Source of the DNA: a virus
Reading direction: 5' to 3' (one strand)
IMG/VR virus record: IMGVR_UViG_3300000265_000002
Coordinates: 24,352 to 47,086 of that record
Length of the DNA: 22,735 bases
Shown: one piece after another, positions 1 through 9,700 of the stretch
Position numbering within the stretch: the stretch's first letter is position 1
How the letters are laid out: every line of letters begins with the position of its first letter
Notes under the pieces: model-generated
Told to the model about the DNA's origin: nothing
What the model saw: only the letters and a program-made list of their open reading frames with translations
Databases searched by the model: none
Made by a program: the position numbers and the translations under genes

Positions 1-1
1 T

Positions 2-3000
2 GATAAAATCTTCTTAGATGTATTTGATACGGCAGGTATTAAGAGTACCTATTCGGCAACTATTGTTATGCCGAATGCAGATTTTACTGATGGCATTTAT
101 GGCGCATATAGAAGAGACGATTTAGAGTTTTCATCAAAGAAACAGTTCTCAGTAAGAAGAACAAATACTGATACTGAGAATGACATTTTCAATAATGTCA
201 TTTCTTTCAATGAACCTCACCAATTCTTAACTGGTGAATCTGTAAGAATATTATCTGATAATGGTAACTTACCTGATGGTATTGAAGAGGATAGAGTTTA
301 TTTTGTTATTACAGATTCTCTAGATCCAGTTGGATTAGGAACTACACAGATCAAACTGGCAACATCACTATCAGACTCCTTCCAAGAAAATGTGGTATCT
401 ATTAATGAAAAAGGCGGAAACTTAAAGATTATCAGTAAAGTATCTGATAAAGTTGCTGGAGATTATGGACATCCTCTCCAATGGGATGATCAATACAATC
501 AATGGTATTTAAATGTATCAAAGATTTCTGTCAGTAATCTAGGAGAAAATGATCTTTATAATGGTATTGTTGGACTTGGAACGACATCTCTTGGCAATGC
601 TACATCCAGAACTTACTTTAAGAGAAAGATTGATAATAGATCATATTCTGACAACCTCTATAGTTTGAGATTTGTTATTCCAAAAGATTCTAACATTGAA
701 TCTAGAGATCCACTTGATTCATTTATTTTACAAGAATCTAGTGCAGGCATTACAACATCTACAGAAGTTGTAAAGTATTTTGATCCAACAGGATCACTAT
801 CACTATCAAACTCAACAGAACTTAGAAATCCAAGATTTATTTCCACATGTAGTTGGAGTGCTGGTCAAATCACTGTTGGCACAGAACTACCACACGATCT
901 TGTTTCTGGTTCTGAAGTAACTATTATTAATGCTATCAGTGCTAATAATACTGATGGAACATTTAATAAAGGTTATAACGGATCATTTACTGTTACTGGT
1001 GTCAATAACTCTAGAGAGTTTACCTATAACTATGAATATGATCCAGGTGCATTCCAAAGTGATGTAAATACGAGAGACGAAAATCTTCCACGTTTCTATA
1101 AGAGTAAGTTAAGAAATACTTTCCAAGCATATAAGATTGAGAATGTTAAGCAATACATTCCAAGTTATCAGGATGGTGTTTATCATATTATTCCACTAAG
1201 AGCTTCAGAGTCTCCTATTGTTGCACCATTTACTGATAAGAAATATACACAGTCTTTAAGGAATCTATATCCTAGACTTGATAGAGACAATCTAGTATCA
1301 GATCCAAAAGAAGCAAGATCATTTGCTACCTCAGAGAAGATTGGTATTGTTGTTGTAGATGATCCACACAATAGTTTGACTAAAGAATCATCAAGATCAT
1401 TCTTAAAAGATCTTGGTGTGGGTGTTGGAGTAACACACATTGTATCTGATAGTGTGGGAGTATCCCATACAATCTTTACTGATATTGATCATAGTCTTTT
1501 TGGTATTACAAACCTAAGTATCCAAAGTATTGGATCTCAATATATTCCAGGCATTTACTATAATGTCCCATTAACATCTGGAGTATCATCAACTACAGGA
1601 TTTAATGCAACTGCTAGAGTGAGCGTTAGTGCTGCTGGTACTATTACAGATGTTACTATCATGAATCCTGGTAGTGCATATGGTATTGGTAATACATTAT
1701 CACTTGCAACAAATATAAGCAGACAGGTTGGATCGTATGATGCGACAGTAAGAGTTGAAGGTATTAATAATGCAACTGGCGAAACTCTAGAAGTTTCTGG
1801 TATTGGAACTGGTAACTATACAAATCTGTATAGAATCTCTGGATATGAAGTTGGAGATGCTAAGAAGGTATTTGCTTATTCATCTGAAGATATTATAGAA
1901 CCAAATACTGGTGTAAATAGAATCATCATTAGATCTACTGATAATGCTTCGATTATTAATGTTGGTAGATCAATCAAATCTTCCAGTGTCATTTATGATA
2001 ATAGAGTTGGAGTTGCTACCTTTACATTCCCAAGAGCTCATGGTTTCTCTGTAGATGATAAAGTTAGAGTTGGTGGAGCAACAACTGAAGTATTCAATGG
2101 AGACTTTATTGTTAAGTCTGTAGAATCTACAAGTTCTTTTGTTGCACCAACAAAGTTAAGTATCAATGTTAAAGGGTGGGATACTATAACTCCTATCGGA
2201 ACTCCTATCTTCCATCCACATGGTTTAACATCAAGAGGAGGAACAGTTTCAAACGAATCTGAACTATATTCTTCAAGACTATTCACTACTTATGCTGGTG
2301 TTTCTACACAAATCGGATATACTATTAATGTATTCGACTCTAACAATGACCCAATCACTATTAACAGCGCAGTAGAAAGAGGGTTTAAACTTGGGGATTA
2401 TGTTCAGATTGGAAATGAGATTCTAAGAATCAGATCTGGAGTTTCCAGCGATACTGTATATGTTTTTAGATCTCTACTAGGAACTGCAAAAGAAACTCAT
2501 AGAAATACTAGCGTAATCAATAAGATTAAGGTACAACCTATTGAGTTTAGAAGAAACTCTATTATTAAAGCTTCTGCACATACGTTTGAATATGTTGGTT
2601 TTGGTCCTGGTAACTATTCAACATCACTACCAGATAAGCAAGATAGAGTTCTAGGTTCACAGGAAGAAGTTCGCGCTATTTCTGAAAAGAATGAAGGTGG
2701 CGTGGTATTCTTCAGTGGAATGAATAGTAATGGAGATTTCTATACTGGTAACAAGAGAATCAACTCTTCTACTGGTGAAGAAAATCTGTTTGATCTACCT
2801 GTACCAACAGTAACTGGTGAAGAACCAGATAAATCTAAATCAATCTTTGGTTTTGAGGTACTATCTCCAATGGAGATTAGTATTGGTAGAGCTATTAGAG
2901 TTGAAGGTGGAAAGGACAAGAACGTTGTATCAAGATTTGATGGTCCAGTAATCTTTAATAACAAACTCACATCATATTCTACTAAAGGTATTGAAGCAAA

Positions 3001-4213
3001 CTCCTTATATCTCCAGGGTTCTGAAAACGTATCTAGAAAGTATACTTTATCTGGAACAAAACCAGATTATACTGGAAACTATGGTGATATCGTATTTTAT
3101 TCAGATCCTAAGGATAAGGGATATACTGGATGGGTTTATACTCAAGAAAATAGATGGATGAATTGGGGATTTATTGGTGGACCAGCAATCCAACTATCAA
3201 CAAATAATAATAATGTAGGATTTATTTCTGCAATCAATATTGTTGGTCTAGGTCTGACATTAACCACTCAATACACTTCAGGTGCTAATGGTGGTATTTC
3301 TACTATTATTATTGATGATAATCCACTGATTGCCATTTCAACTGGTCCTTATAACCAACTTGTTGGTAATGCCAATCAAATGAACTTTGTTGGTGGTGGT
3401 ATTACACTATCACAGATTGGACCTGCTGGAATAGTTACCGTCTACATGGAGAAGATCAATGTAGAAGCACTAGCACCATCTGGTCCATATCAGTCCATTC
3501 AGTTTTATGAAAGCGATGATACATTTGGCGGTGTTCCTTATTTTGCGTATAACAATGTAACTGGAACACTTGATATTGGTCCTACATCTTGGACAAGTGA
3601 TGGATTTGTAAGCTTTGGAACTACAAATCCAACATCTAAAGTTGAGATTTATACTGCTGCTGAAAGAGCACTTTATATTAACTCTACTTCTGGTACTGGT
3701 GAGATTGTAAGGATTGAAAACGTTGGTAGTGACCTGAGTCCATTCATCATTGATATTGATGGTAACGTTGGTATCAATACTGGAAATGTTCTAGCAGGTA
3801 TTTCTCTACAAGTTAATGGTAATATTGGTGTTGTTGGAGATATTAGATTCTTCAATCCAAATCAATCATTCTATGCTGGATTTAAGGCACAGGATGACCT
3901 TAGCACTAATCTTGTTTGGGAACTTCCAAAGATTGTTGGTTCTGCTAAGAGTATTATGATTAGTGAAACTTCTGGAACTATTGGATGGTCTACAATCTCA
4001 GATCTATTAGCAATAACATCAACCGATGCTCTACCTGAAGGAGATGCAAATCTTTATCATACTGTTCAAAGAGTTGTTAATGCTTACATGAACTCTTTAG
4101 GAAAACAGGTTGGTATTGCAATCACGTATAATCCAACTACACAAAAGATTGATTATGAGATATGTTTAGAAGAAGGTAAATATTTCTTCTCTAGTTTTGG
4201 AGTTATGCTTTGA
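2..4213 (+). CDS. Giant phage tail-fibre/baseplate-type structural protein (5' partial)
   Basis: The reading frame is open to the left edge: 22 sense codons precede the first in-frame ATG at 68, so the true start lies upstream and 68 is probably internal. About 1400 residues are visible. The N-terminal two thirds contain repeated modules built around an H-(G/Q/D)-hydrophobic...G..V.V core (EPHQFLTGESV, LPHDLVSGSEV, RAHGFSVDDKVRV), like the FCCH-type beta modules found in many phage tail proteins. The last third resembles cyanophage fibre proteins: GDIVFYSDPKDKGYTGWVYT, then SFGTTNPTSKVEIY, GNVGIN and an EGDANLYHTVQRV segment near the C-terminus. The protein is rich in Ser, Thr, Gly, Asn and Ile, with almost no Cys. 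A strong terminator follows directly. The structural role is well supported by composition, size and neighbours; its exact place in the tail is not known. Confidence 0.8.
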   Translation, partial: DKIFLDVFDTAGIKSTYSATIVMPNADFTDGIYGAYRRDDLEFSSKKQFSVRRTNTDTENDIFNNVISFNEPHQFLTGESVRILSDNGNLPDGIEEDRVYFVITDSLDPVGLGTTQIKLATSLSDSFQENVVSINEKGGNLKIISKVSDKVAGDYGHPLQWDDQYNQWYLNVSKISVSNLGENDLYNGIVGLGTTSLGNATSRTYFKRKIDNRSYSDNLYSLRFVIPKDSNIESRDPLDSFILQESSAGITTSTEVVKYFDPTGSLSLSNSTELRNPRFISTCSWSAGQITVGTELPHDLVSGSEVTIINAISANNTDGTFNKGYNGSFTVTGVNNSREFTYNYEYDPGAFQSDVNTRDENLPRFYKSKLRNTFQAYKIENVKQYIPSYQDGVYHIIPLRASESPIVAPFTDKKYTQSLRNLYPRLDRDNLVSDPKEARSFATSEKIGIVVVDDPHNSLTKESSRSFLKDLGVGVGVTHIVSDSVGVSHTIFTDIDHSLFGITNLSIQSIGSQYIPGIYYNVPLTSGVSSTTGFNATARVSVSAAGTITDVTIMNPGSAYGIGNTLSLATNISRQVGSYDATVRVEGINNATGETLEVSGIGTGNYTNLYRISGYEVGDAKKVFAYSSEDIIEPNTGVNRIIIRSTDNASIINVGRSIKSSSVIYDNRVGVATFTFPRAHGFSVDDKVRVGGATTEVFNGDFIVKSVESTSSFVAPTKLSINVKGWDTITPIGTPIFHPHGLTSRGGTVSNESELYSSRLFTTYAGVSTQIGYTINVFDSNNDPITINSAVERGFKLGDYVQIGNEILRIRSGVSSDTVYVFRSLLGTAKETHRNTSVINKIKVQPIEFRRNSIIKASAHTFEYVGFGPGNYSTSLPDKQDRVLGSQEEVRAISEKNEGGVVFFSGMNSNGDFYTGNKRINSSTGEENLFDLPVPTVTGEEPDKSKSIFGFEVLSPMEISIGRAIRVEGGKDKNVVSRFDGPVIFNNKLTSYSTKGIEANSLYLQGSENVSRKYTLSGTKPDYTGNYGDIVFYSDPKDKGYTGWVYTQENRWMNWGFIGGPAIQLSTNNNNVGFISAINIVGLGLTLTTQYTSGANGGISTIIIDDNPLIAISTGPYNQLVGNANQMNFVGGGITLSQIGPAGIVTVYMEKINVEALAPSGPYQSIQFYESDDTFGGVPYFAYNNVTGTLDIGPTSWTSDGFVSFGTTNPTSKVEIYTAAERALYINSTSGTGEIVRIENVGSDLSPFIIDIDGNVGINTGNVLAGISLQVNGNIGVVGDIRFFNPNQSFYAGFKAQDDLSTNLVWELPKIVGSAKSIMISETSGTIGWSTISDLLAITSTDALPEGDANLYHTVQRVVNAYMNSLGKQVGIAITYNPTTQKIDYEICLEEGKYFFSSFGVML

Positions 4214-4215
4214 TA

Positions 4216-4247
4216 AAAAAAGGGAGGGTTTGATCCCTCCCTTTTTT
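4216..4247. terminator. Bidirectional rho-independent terminator between convergent genes
   Basis: A perfect hairpin: six A plus GGGAGGG (4216-4228), loop TTTGAT (4229-4234), then CCCTCCC plus six T (4235-4247). The A/T flanks make it a terminator on either strand. It lies two bases past the stop of the left plus-strand gene and one base from the stop of the minus-strand gene (TAA at 4251-4249), so it serves both converging transcripts. Confidence 0.93.
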
Positions 4248-4248
4248 A

Positions 4249-4881
4249 TTAACACTCAGGCATTACTAAGACGTTATATGTGATTTGTTGTTTTGCTGGA
4301 GAGAGTGGTGCTCTTGTTCTCCAATCCAGAGCAATCTTTTTTCTAGCTGCAAACTCGATAGATTGTCCTGGTTTTAGGAAATACTCAGTTGGGAGTGGAA
4401 CTTCTTGCAGTCTTCCCCACTTTCTCCACCAGTTCCAACCATATCCATAGAAATAATATTGTCTGGTGTTTAAGATTTCTTCTCTTGAAAATAAGAACAT
4501 ATATCCATTTGGATTATCTCCTCCACCATCTCTATTTCTTTGGAATCCCCACCAATATCTCCAATACCATCCATAGTTTAGACTCAATGAAGAAAGGTTC
4601 CTTCCAATAATACCTTCAATCCAGTCAGTTTCAATATCTGGAAGGTTTGGTAACTGAATGTAGGTTGCAACAGTTTCAGTGGTTGTTCTTCCAAAAGAAT
4701 CTACTTCTGGTCCAGGAAACCTTTCTCCAGGAGTTAGGATTCTAATCTCATTAGTTCCTGTACCTTCAATAGAAAGATAGTTAAAAATAACCCTTACATT
4801 TCCACCAGTATTATTGGTATACAGTGTAAAATCGTTCTGCGCACAAAAGTAACCAGTCAATACTTCAGTAATCGATGCCAT
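4249..4881 (-). CDS. Aromatic-rich late protein of unknown function on the opposite strand
   Basis: A 210-residue protein that is the only gene in the window on the minus strand. It starts MASITEVLTGYFCAQNDF and ends YNVLVMPEC. The N-terminal half looks like a small beta domain (NVRVIFNYLSIEGTG). The middle is strikingly rich in Trp, Tyr and Arg (YGWYWRYWWGFQRN at about residues 103-116, YGYGWNWWRKWG at about 145-156). A C-terminal segment with FLKPGQSIEFAARKK resembles the edge of a beta-sandwich virion protein. There is no signal peptide or membrane span. A late-promoter match (AATAAATA) lies 25 bases upstream of its ATG and no good ribosome binding site is seen. Its position inside the fibre block suggests a virion or adhesin-associated part, but I do not recognise the family. 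Confidence 0.75.
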   Translation of the reverse strand: MASITEVLTGYFCAQNDFTLYTNNTGGNVRVIFNYLSIEGTGTNEIRILTPGERFPGPEVDSFGRTTTETVATYIQLPNLPDIETDWIEGIIGRNLSSLSLNYGWYWRYWWGFQRNRDGGGDNPNGYMFLFSREEILNTRQYYFYGYGWNWWRKWGRLQEVPLPTEYFLKPGQSIEFAARKKIALDWRTRAPLSPAKQQITYNVLVMPEC

Positions 4882-4905
4882 TTTATCTTTAGAATACTTG
4901 TTCTA

Positions 4906-4913
4906 TATTTATT
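4906..4913 (-). promoter_or_regulatory. T4-type late promoter, minus strand
   Basis: The minus strand reads AATAAATA, matching the cyanophage late consensus NATAAATA, 25 bases before the ATG of the minus-strand gene. The octamer is exactly the loop between the inverted arms GTTCTA (4900-4905) and TAGAAC (4914-4919). Confidence 0.65.
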
Positions 4914-4919
4914 TAGAAC

Positions 4920-4927
4920 TATAAATA
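4920..4927 (+). promoter_or_regulatory. T4-type late promoter, plus strand
   Basis: TATAAATA is a perfect match to the T4 late -10 motif, 38 bases before the ATG at 4965. It is followed by a purine-rich ribosome binding site, GAGGGGAGAG (4946-4955). It sits six bases from the minus-strand late promoter, so the two form a divergent pair. Confidence 0.85.
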
Positions 4928-4964
4928 GTTAAAAATTTCAACTAAGAGGGGAGAGTGAACCTCA

Positions 4965-6713
4965 ATGGCAATTCAGAAGAACTTTGTCGTTAAAAATGGT
5001 CTTGAGGTAAGTGAAGCTCTAATCTATGCAGACAAAATTGCCGATCAAGTAGGTATTGGTACGACAAGTATTGACGGTAACTGCAAAGTAGAAGTTAGGG
5101 GCAATATTAAGGTTAGGAACTTATACCTTGCAGAAACGCTTGGTATTGGATCAATACCAAATCTGCAAGGAACAACGGTAGACTATGGATATGGTCGAAT
5201 ACTATCAGGTATTGTAACGTCTATTGTGGGCACGTCTTTGACGTACTCGTCGGGTGTAATAAACAAGTTTTATTCAGTATCGGGATTTGTAACATCTCTT
5301 GCTGGATCTGGAGTAACGTATACAAATGCGTATCTCACAAATATTGAAAACACTCATTTAAAAGTATCTGGTATTTCAACCTTTGATGCTGATGTAAGAT
5401 TTGAAGATACCAGAAAACTAAAGTTTGGTAATAGTGATGATTTTGAGATTTATCATGATGGTTCAAATTCTTATATTCGTGATGTAGGTGCTGGTAACGT
5501 CTATATTGATTCTGTTGATGGTTCTATCAATCTTAGAGTCAATGGTACTGAAAATGCTATTGTTTGTAATGAAAATACTTCTGTAGGTTTATATTATAAT
5601 AATGTCCAGAAACTGTCAACCACAGCTGAGGGTATACAGGTTGATCCTGGCGTTTCTGTTGGGAATACTGCTGGACAACCATATTCTTCACAAGATCTTG
5701 CTGTATTCCAGACCACTAACCAAAATCTATCTAAGTTAAGAATCGTTGAGAATAGAGATGTAACTGGAACAACTTGGCAATCTGCATACACAAGGATCCA
5801 AAAGACTATTGGATCCACTGACATGGGTTATATCCAGTTTAATGGTCAAGGAAACTCCAAAGGTATGGAGTTTGGAACTCAAAACGATGAAAAGTTTGCC
5901 CAGTTTATCGAAGATGGATCTGTAGAACTTTATTACGATGATGTTAAAAAGTTTGAAACTATTTCAGATGGTATTAAAATCTATGATGACACAGTAAATG
6001 CTGGTATTTTAGATTTCTCCCCAAATGGAATAGTAACATCAAGATCTGGAATCGTAACTTATTATGGCGATGGTAATAACCTAGATCTATATTACAATGA
6101 TGCTACTGGTATTGGTATTGGAACAACAGGTGGACTTGTAGGTTATGCAGTAACATTTTTAGACCTTAAAGGTGATGGTATTTCTACTGCATATTATGGT
6201 GGTCCGCAAGGCATTACAACCATTTTCTTTGAAGATAAGAAAGCAGGTACAGTTGCAATCGGTACATTACCACCACCAAATCCCAAAAATGGTCAAACTT
6301 GGTATAGTACAGAATATGCTAGGACATTTGTTTATATTAAAGAAGATGCTCTGGGATATGGTGGAGCAGCAAATGTCTGGGTAGATGCAGCACCATTTAA
6401 CGTTGGTATTATTTCTGCTCTATCCAGAGTTTCATTTGATCCAGGAACACCATCACAACCAGCAATATATTTCAGTGGAGACACATCAACTGGAGTGTAC
6501 TCTCCAAGTTCAGGAAACTTTAATATAGTTTCTTTAGCAAGCACTATTATAAATGTTACTCCAAAAGGAGCAAATGTTTATGGTGGAGATGGACGTGACG
6601 GATATCTAACCGTAAATGAATCGGGTATAAACGTAGTTGGAGTTGCAAGTGTCAATAATAAAAAGATAATAGATCAAGTAACAGCATATGCTTATAGTGT
6701 AGCATTATCATAA
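4965..6713 (+). CDS. Phage tail-fibre-like structural protein
   Basis: A 582-residue protein starting MAIQKNFVVKNGLEVSEAL, a start common in cyanophage fibre proteins. It has an early VGIGTT motif at about residues 29-34 and then a beta-repeat region: LKFGNSDDFEIYHDGSNSYI at about 150-170, followed by variants of a hairpin unit (VGLYYNNVQKLSTTAEGIQV, VELYYDDVKKFETISDGIKI, LDLYYND) at about 206-225, 320-340 and 372-378. Such units are typical of trimeric beta-rich fibre shafts. The C-terminal part carries a GQTWYSTEYARTFVY segment and a SGDTSTGVYSPSSGNF segment like the end of other fibre shafts. The start is supported by GAGGGGAGAG and by a late promoter just upstream. It is very probably a late virion protein; which fibre it belongs to cannot be told. 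Confidence 0.85.
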   Translation: MAIQKNFVVKNGLEVSEALIYADKIADQVGIGTTSIDGNCKVEVRGNIKVRNLYLAETLGIGSIPNLQGTTVDYGYGRILSGIVTSIVGTSLTYSSGVINKFYSVSGFVTSLAGSGVTYTNAYLTNIENTHLKVSGISTFDADVRFEDTRKLKFGNSDDFEIYHDGSNSYIRDVGAGNVYIDSVDGSINLRVNGTENAIVCNENTSVGLYYNNVQKLSTTAEGIQVDPGVSVGNTAGQPYSSQDLAVFQTTNQNLSKLRIVENRDVTGTTWQSAYTRIQKTIGSTDMGYIQFNGQGNSKGMEFGTQNDEKFAQFIEDGSVELYYDDVKKFETISDGIKIYDDTVNAGILDFSPNGIVTSRSGIVTYYGDGNNLDLYYNDATGIGIGTTGGLVGYAVTFLDLKGDGISTAYYGGPQGITTIFFEDKKAGTVAIGTLPPPNPKNGQTWYSTEYARTFVYIKEDALGYGGAANVWVDAAPFNVGIISALSRVSFDPGTPSQPAIYFSGDTSTGVYSPSSGNFNIVSLASTIINVTPKGANVYGGDGRDGYLTVNESGINVVGVASVNNKKIIDQVTAYAYSVALS

Positions 6714-6726
6714 TATCATTTCATCC

Positions 6727-6734
6727 CATAAATA
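6727..6734 (+). promoter_or_regulatory. T4-type late promoter
   Basis: CATAAATA matches NATAAATA. It lies 30 bases before the ATG at 6757, with a good ribosome binding site AAGGAG (6741-6746) in between. Confidence 0.85.
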
Positions 6735-6756
6735 ACATTCAAGGAGTCTTAACACA

Positions 6757-9700
6757 ATGGCAAAGAAACTAGTATACAACTACACATTTAACCCAGGTGC
6801 TGCTGGTGTTGGTAATATAGTCATACATGGTTACTATCCACTAAAAACATTATTATTGGTTACTAATGTAACTGATAGTCAGATTATCTTTAGTTTTGCT
6901 GATCCCACTTATGCAGGATCTGTAGATTATAGTGATGCTACTGATGAAACCACTATTATCTTCAACTACGATACATCCAGCATGGATGCATCTGATCAAA
7001 TTCAAATCTTTGTAGATGAGCAAGAAGCAAAGATTGATTTTTCAGAAACATTTGTTGATCCTGTAAGTAAACTAAGAGTTTCCAATCCACAAAACCTCAT
7101 TGATACTGACTTTGAATATGGTCTACAACCAACTAAATGGGAAACCATAGAACTTGTTAATAATATACCATCATTTTATTCAAAAGACTCCCAATATTCG
7201 ATTGAAGATGTTGCTATTGTAGAAGCAATCAATAGATCTTCAACTGTTACAGTTACTACATCAACACCCCATGGATTATCTGTTGGTGTTCCTATTGACG
7301 TTCAAGGACTAACAAGTCGAACAGCTGAAGGAAAGTTTTTGATTACATCTGTACCTTCAACAACTAGTTTCACTTACGTTGCAAAAGAGAATCAGATTTT
7401 AGAACAAGGTGCTGTCAATATTAATACCTCGTATACAACTATTAGAACTGGCGAGTTTTTTATTGGATCCGATATTAAGTTTAGAGAAGATGATGGATTA
7501 AGTTCAGATAATAGATCCAATAGTACAATCAATGTAACAACTGATTATGTTCATGGATTCACTCCAGGATCAAACTTTTATGTTACAAACACTGTAGGTT
7601 CAAAGCAATATAGACTGGGATATGTAACTAACGATCTTGCTTCTGACGATAGACCTAATGTTGATTTTGAAGATACCATTGAAACTAGCGGTACTATTAC
7701 TCCAACATTAACAGAAACAAAGAAAATGACGGGCACATACGCCCTAAAGTTTGATGTAAACTCTGTTAGTACTGTTGATAATAGCATTACTTGGCCAAAT
7801 CATAGATTAAGAGCAGGTGACGTTTTATTATATGTTCCTCCTTCTGGGGATACTGAAATCGGAGGACTTCAAAGATTTCAACTCTATTATGTAAAGCAGG
7901 CATTGACTGAGGATAAAATCACTCTTTGCGAGACATCAACTTCAAATACTGTTGCGGTTAATCCAGAAATCAATCTCACTTCTACTGGCACTTCTAACTT
8001 TGGAAGACATCAGTTGATTTTGGCATATGAGTATTATGTTTTGGCATCTTTCGATACCTCTTGGATTAGAATGATTCCAAGACATAGAGGATATGGATCT
8101 GGATCTGGATGGGATAGAAGATCAAGTTCGCAATACTATCCACATGGATTAAGTGGTAGAAAAGCACAAAGATGTAAGTTTATTTTTAAAAATTATAGTC
8201 TAAACAACAGTTGGACTGGCAATAGATCAGTTTATGCAACAAATCGAAATGTAAACTATACATTAGGAAAATCAGGAACAACTCCTGATGGATATGACTT
8301 TATTGAAGATTTCTCTAGATTTGATCTCCCACATCCAAATAATCCCGCAGTCAATACATCAGAACCAAACGATACTTGGAGTGATGAATATAGATCTTGG
8401 AGTAGATATTTTAGTTATGGTATTAGGTTTCAAGAACCAGGTGTAGGATATATTTTCACAGTTGATTTGGATTTTGATACTGAAGGAGACTCAATTTATG
8501 TTGAAAACCATGGCGTGAGTGTTGGTTCGGCAGCAACTGCATATTTCGAAAAGACTGGCGGCGGAAATGCGGTAACAAGATCTGATGTTGTTACTACTGA
8601 GAACGTGGCACCAACAACGACAGTATTTTCTGGCGATTTAAATGTCAATGTAACTGCTATATCACCAGATAGATTGAGAATAGGTGATCTGAATAGATTG
8701 CAACAATGGAATGGATCCTATAATCTAACATTATATAGAAATAATGGAACAAAAGATACCTTCCATGTTCCTGCTGTTGGTGGGATATCTAATAATGAAA
8801 CTATATTTGTTGAAACAACAGGTACAGCAACTTTGCCTACGGGATTAACTGGACCAGTTAAACCAGAAAAAGGCAATGTTCAAGCGGTATATAATGCTTC
8901 TACAAGAGCATTAGATACTATTAGAGAAACACTTACTTCAAACTCACTATCTACACTTTTAGCATATAACAATAGTCAAGAGTATTATCCTTTTGTTAAT
9001 AGTGATATAACTGTTGATGGTGGCATACAAAGATTGGGTTGGAGAAGAACTGTACTTACGGTTGCTGGTTATTATCCAGAAGGATCTGGAAATACTGCAA
9101 ATATTTGGTCAACAACTAGCAAGGACTTTACATCACTAACTGGATGGGCAAATGGTCAAGCATTTGATCCTTTCGATACTACAAATCGTGCTGGTGAAGG
9201 TTGGTACATGTGCATCACACCGTTTACGGGTCAAAATACAACCATTCCTTACTGGGTTAGTGTAAAGCAAATACCAGAATACATTGAAGATAATCCAGAA
9301 GTAGGTGCAAATACATTCTTATGGTCCAATAGACTAAATGAAGACTTTCCACCAACAACCTTATCAAGTCTAACAAACAATGCCAACTCTGAAGCAAACT
9401 GGACTGATGTTACTGGTTCTCAAGCAGGGTTAGGTTGGAAATATACTCATGAAGCAAGATGGTATAGGGCAACTGTGATCAGTCATGGTTATATCTTCTT
9501 ACAGGTAACAATAGCAAATAACACCTGGCCACAATATAAACCACAAAATACTGCTTTTGATATTTCTGCTGTTCTACCATTTGAATCATCAGGCAACGTA
9601 TCTGGACAAAGATATATTATTTGCTGTGTTATCCCAATCAAAAATAATACTGCTACTACAAACTTTGGTCTTACTGGAACTATCTACACCTTCCAAGAAC

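Noticed and set aside
68-70. ATG at 68 as the start of the first gene
   Set aside because: The frame is open without stop to the window edge, has no ribosome binding site before 68, and the upstream residues read like the same protein.
4389-4610. Plus-strand open frame of 73 codons opposite the minus-strand gene
   Set aside because: It lies wholly inside the minus-strand gene, has no ribosome binding site, and its product (His/Ile/Leu-rich) looks like a shadow of the aromatic codons.
6172-6384. Plus-strand 70-codon frame inside the fibre gene
   Set aside because: It is out of frame with a clear fibre gene that continues through it, and its product shows no family features.
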